This document shows, in pieces, positions 60,959-64,000 of a stretch of 64,000 nucleotides of DNA. Below the pieces are notes generated by a model. It searched no databases and had not been told where the DNA came from. It saw only the letters and a program-made list of their open reading frames with translations. The position numbers and the translations under genes are program-made. The stretch comes from Microbulbifer agarilyticus (lineage in GTDB: Bacteria > Pseudomonadota > Gammaproteobacteria > Pseudomonadales > Cellvibrionaceae): contig NZ_JAIUZM010000001.1 in the NCBI RefSeq assembly GCF_020171345.1, positions 310,001-374,000 on the forward strand, read 5' to 3'. Position 1 is the first letter of the stretch, and each line of letters opens with the position of its first letter.

Positions 60959-63661
60959 ATGATCAAGACCAAGTTGAGTATCGCTATTGCGGCCTTCAGC
61001 AGTATCGCTGCCGCAGGCGTTTCCGCTCAGGAAAACGTCCCCGGCCCTGCCGTTGAGGAAGTGATCGTTACTGGTTCCCGTATTGCGCGTGACCCACTGT
61101 CGACCACCGGCCCGATTACCATCGTAGATTCCGAGGCGATCAGCCGCTCCGGTGTTGGCACCATTGACGAGCTGCTGAACCAGCTGCCGTCCATGGGTAC
61201 CACCGGTATCAACGCAAACGACAACAACGGTGGCCAGGGCCTGGCATTTGTTGACCTGCGTAACCTCGGTTCCGCGCGCACTTTGGTGCTCGTGAACGGT
61301 CGTCGCTTCGTCTCCTCCGCTTCCGGCGTGAGCTCTGCGGTGGACATGAACAACATCCCCGTTGAGATGATCGATCGAATCGAAGTGCTGACCGACGGTG
61401 CTTCCGCGGTTTACGGCTCCGACGCAGTTGCCGGCGTGATCAACGTGGTCATGAAAGATTCCTTTGAAGGTCTGCGTATCAATGCCCGCGCCGGTGCAAC
61501 TTCCGAAGGCGGTGGTGAGAACGGAGACATATCCTTCACTTTCGGTAGCGAAGGCGACCGCGGCAGTTTCATCGCGAACATCAGCCACAGCCAGCGCGAC
61601 GAAATTACTTACAACGACCGTGATTGGGCTGGCCTGACTAGCTCCATGGGCCCGAACGGCAACATCTTTACCCGCTACGGCGCCTTCAGCATCCAGGAAG
61701 ACGGCGTGACCCTGGGCAATTACGCGGGCTACGACATTGGCCAGCACATGTGGCTGTCTGGCGCCATGGAACGTTCCTCCGCTACCGCATCTGGTAAATA
61801 CTCCATCACCAACAGTGTTGAGCTGTGGGGTGAGGCAAGCTTCACTACCAAAACCACTAACCAGCAGCTGGCCGCACAGCCGATGTATGCCGGTAACGGT
61901 TTTAACCTGAACCCGGAAACGCACCTGCCTGAAGCCATCAAGTCTCAGCTGCAGGATGCCTGGCAACAAGCCGACGATGCCTATCAAATCGAGCTGGCTG
62001 CATATAACGCTGCGGTAGCGCAATGGGAAGCGCAGGGCAGCCCTGAAGGCCTTGAGCCGACTGCCCCGGTTGCCGCCCACGGCACCGACTGGGTTGATGG
62101 TTTCTCCGATTTCCGTATTCGCCCGGTTGACGGCGGCACCCGCTCTTACGAGCAGACCACCGACACTTACCGTCTGGCCACTGGCCTGAGCGGTGATTTC
62201 TCCAACGGTTGGAGCTGGGACACCTTCGTAAGCTACGGCAAAAACGAAGGCAATAACGTCACCCTGAACTCCTACAACAAAACCAAGCTGGATGAGATCT
62301 TCAGCGGTGAAGCTGGCCTCGATTTTGATTTCGCTGGTGGCATGAGCCCCGAAATCATGGATTACTTCCGTTACGACGACCGTGAAAACAACTCCTACGA
62401 GCTGCTGAACGCAGGTGCGTCCCTGTCCGGCGATATCGAAGCTATCGAATTCCAGGGCGGTGCACTGGGCTTCGCAGCGGGCGTGGAATACCGCGAGGAA
62501 TCCGGTGAGTTCAACCCGTCCCCGGAAACCCAGAGCGGCGAAACCTTTGGTAACCAGCAAGACGCCACCGGCGGTGAATACGACGTTACCGAGGCATTTG
62601 CGGAATTCAATCTGCCAATCCTGCAAGGTGCGAAATTCGCAGAAGAGCTGACCGCTGACGTGGCGGTGCGCTACTCCGACTTCAGCACTTTTGGCGGCCA
62701 GAGCACCGGTAAAGTCGGTCTGGTTTACGCGCCGGTTGAAGACGTGCGCTTCCGTACCAGCTACTCCACTTCTTTCCGTGCGCCGGGTATCTATGAACTG
62801 TTCAGCGGTTCTGCGCAGAGCTACGAGTACCTGATCGATCCGTGTGACACCAGCGCGTCCAACACCGACGGCCAGGGTAAAAACTGCGGTATGGTCGGTG
62901 CGGGCTTCACCCAGGCGGGCAACCAGGTGCCAACCAACATCGGTGGTAACGAAGAACTGACCCCAGAAGAAGCGAAAACCTTCACCGCAGGCATCGTGTG
63001 GACCCCGAGCTTCGTAGACGACCTGTCCATCACCCTGGACTACTACGACATCAGCATCGAAGACGCGATCACCTCACCGGACCTGCAGCGTATCCTGGAT
63101 GACTGCTTCCGCGATGGCATTGCAAGCGCATGTCAATTTGTTACCCGTGGCGCTGGCGATCAGATCGTTGCGCTGGAAGGTGCGAAGATGAACATCGGCC
63201 AGGTTGACACCCGCGGCGTGGACGTCGACATCGTACACAACCTGCACTTCGATGCCGGCCGTCTGGGCCTGCGCGCTCAGGCTTCCCGTCTGCTGGAGTA
63301 CAACGAGTACAACGAGCAGTCCGGTACCGAGTCCGACTACCTCGAGTACGTGGGCACCACCGGTGGTCTGTACGTGAAATGGCGCGGCCTGGCCAGCGCC
63401 ACCTGGTACGGTAACGACTGGGATATGGGTGCGGAAATGCAGTACTTCGACGATGGCTACAGCCCGTACAAGCCGGTTAAGTCCATGACTTACCTGAACC
63501 TGCGTGCAGGCTGGGATATCAATGAAGGCACGCGTCTGTCTGCCGGTATCGACAACGTGGCCGACAAGGCACCGGAAGACACTTCCGGCTACAACGACTG
63601 GAACAGCTTCTACGACTTCCAGGGTCGTTACTTCTGGGCTGGTGCTTCTTACCAGTTCTAA
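60959..63661 (+). CDS. TonB-dependent receptor with a coiled-coil insertion
   Basis: 900 residues. Signal peptide to about residue 23 (AAGVSA-QE). TonB-box-like EEVIVTGSRI, plug with TIDELLNQLPSMGTTGINANDNNGGQG, VDLRNLGSARTLVLVNGRR and RIEVLTDGASAVYGSDAVAGVINVVM. Around residues 325-365 there is an alpha-helical, Ala/Gln-rich insertion (DAWQQADDAYQIELAAYNAA), unusual for a barrel loop. The barrel ends DFQGRYFWAGASYQF. Codon use is strongly biased to preferred codons, like the third receptor, pointing to high expression. Single-gene unit with a terminator downstream. Confidence 0.93.
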   Translation: MIKTKLSIAIAAFSSIAAAGVSAQENVPGPAVEEVIVTGSRIARDPLSTTGPITIVDSEAISRSGVGTIDELLNQLPSMGTTGINANDNNGGQGLAFVDLRNLGSARTLVLVNGRRFVSSASGVSSAVDMNNIPVEMIDRIEVLTDGASAVYGSDAVAGVINVVMKDSFEGLRINARAGATSEGGGENGDISFTFGSEGDRGSFIANISHSQRDEITYNDRDWAGLTSSMGPNGNIFTRYGAFSIQEDGVTLGNYAGYDIGQHMWLSGAMERSSATASGKYSITNSVELWGEASFTTKTTNQQLAAQPMYAGNGFNLNPETHLPEAIKSQLQDAWQQADDAYQIELAAYNAAVAQWEAQGSPEGLEPTAPVAAHGTDWVDGFSDFRIRPVDGGTRSYEQTTDTYRLATGLSGDFSNGWSWDTFVSYGKNEGNNVTLNSYNKTKLDEIFSGEAGLDFDFAGGMSPEIMDYFRYDDRENNSYELLNAGASLSGDIEAIEFQGGALGFAAGVEYREESGEFNPSPETQSGETFGNQQDATGGEYDVTEAFAEFNLPILQGAKFAEELTADVAVRYSDFSTFGGQSTGKVGLVYAPVEDVRFRTSYSTSFRAPGIYELFSGSAQSYEYLIDPCDTSASNTDGQGKNCGMVGAGFTQAGNQVPTNIGGNEELTPEEAKTFTAGIVWTPSFVDDLSITLDYYDISIEDAITSPDLQRILDDCFRDGIASACQFVTRGAGDQIVALEGAKMNIGQVDTRGVDVDIVHNLHFDAGRLGLRAQASRLLEYNEYNEQSGTESDYLEYVGTTGGLYVKWRGLASATWYGNDWDMGAEMQYFDDGYSPYKPVKSMTYLNLRAGWDINEGTRLSAGIDNVADKAPEDTSGYNDWNSFYDFQGRYFWAGASYQF

Positions 63662-63702
63662 GTCGCGACTTTAATGTTGTAGACATTGCGTCGAACGAAA
63701 AA

Positions 63703-63730
63703 GGGGATGCCACTGGCATTCCCTTTTTTT
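63703..63730 (+). terminator. Intrinsic terminator after the last receptor
   Basis: GGGGATGCC pairs with GGCATTCCC around a short loop, followed by eight T. The T tract runs into the stop codon of the convergent TPR gene; the A-rich left side may let it serve that gene too. Confidence 0.9.
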
Positions 63731-64000
63731 TATTCTTTCCGGTCGCTGAGTAGATAATTCAGCTTTCTATTGTAGGCACTTTGCGTGCTTGGGTTATTCG
63801 CCAGAGAAAAAGCCTCGGAAAAATGTTCACGGGAATCATCAAACTCGCCCAGGCGAAAGCGCGTAAGCCCCATCAAAAAGTGAAACCGGTGATCGTTCTC
63901 ATACTGCCAGATAGCACGTCGCAGCTGGCTTTTCGCACTCTTGTAATCCCCCTCTTCATACGCCGCCCGTGCCTGATAATACAGATAATACGGATTGCGC
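63730..64000 (-). CDS. TPR-repeat protein, partial (N-terminus outside window)
   Basis: The last 90 codons of a minus-strand gene, stop at 63730. The visible part reads YYQARAAYEEGDYKSAKSQLRRAIWQYENDHRFHFLMGLTRFRLGEFDDSREHFSEAFSLA, two to three TPR units with the usual small and aromatic positions. In this setting it may be an envelope or secretion accessory lipoprotein, but the start and any signal peptide are outside the window. Confidence 0.85.
   Translation of the reverse strand, partial: RNPYYLYYQARAAYEEGDYKSAKSQLRRAIWQYENDHRFHFLMGLTRFRLGEFDDSREHFSEAFSLANNPSTQSAYNRKLNYLLSDRKE

Noticed and set aside
60857-62626. 589-codon open frame on the minus strand
   Set aside because: Same cause: it mirrors the codon-biased receptor at 60959 and shows no recognisable protein features.

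Overview
The window looks like a chromosome segment of a marine, polymer-degrading gammaproteobacterium of the Cellvibrionales type, close to Microbulbifer. This assignment is inference. It rests on the gammaproteobacterial gene order dnaX-ybaB-recR and rnd-ycgL-ycgN, the run of very large TonB-dependent receptors beside a FecI/FecR pair, and the moderately GC-rich host genes. It was not made by database comparison.

Layout: 1-4350 (minus) is a surface-polysaccharide sugar-nucleotide block: a partial mannose-1-phosphate guanylyltransferase, then the dTDP-L-rhamnose set rfbA-rfbC-rfbD-rfbB. 4518-13564 is a 9-kb integrated element. It is bounded by 52-bp direct repeats of the 3' end of tRNA-Ala(GGC); the intact tRNA lies at 13517-13592. 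The element carries a tyrosine integrase, an AlpA-like regulator, two arrays of short repeats that look like origin or regulatory sites, a P2 gpA-like HUH replication endonuclease, and an AT-rich two-gene cargo: a HEPN-like protein with an RX4H motif, translationally coupled to an 859-residue helical protein. No capsid, packaging or conjugation gene is visible, so it resembles a satellite or integrated replicon. The two-gene cargo is my best candidate for an undescribed (probably defence) system.

13600-32400 holds galU and gltX, a Csu/CS1-type chaperone-usher pilus locus (pilin, usher and tip protein on plus; chaperone and an exported protein on minus), a degenerate glycerophosphodiesterase-like gene fused by overlap to a short glycerol-3-phosphate dehydrogenase, dusA, transaldolase, a TerB-like protein, an HsbR/HsbA-like phosphatase and STAS pair, an MlaA homologue, and an hvfABC (bufferin) operon that makes a cysteine-rich copper-binding peptide with four EGKCGEGKCG modules.

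32649-47291 is mostly housekeeping: hrpA, a POT peptide transporter, a VWA/MoxR pair, several membrane proteins, ycgN, ycgL, rnd, recR, ybaB and dnaX. dnaX contains a clear programmed -1 frameshift site (A AAA AAG followed by a -1 frame stop four codons later). 47644-63661 is an iron/nutrient-type regulatory and uptake region: an ECF sigma factor, a FecR anti-sigma factor, an STN-domain TonB-dependent receptor, then three further large TonB-dependent receptors, with an AT-rich methyltransferase and a MarC protein between them. The window ends inside a TPR protein on the minus strand.

Regulatory signals I can support directly: a near-perfect sigma70 promoter for tRNA-Ala, CRP-type TGTGA-N6-TCACA sites upstream of galU and of the pilin gene, several intrinsic terminators, and an unusual case in which the 3' arm of a terminator supplies the ribosome-binding site of the next gene.
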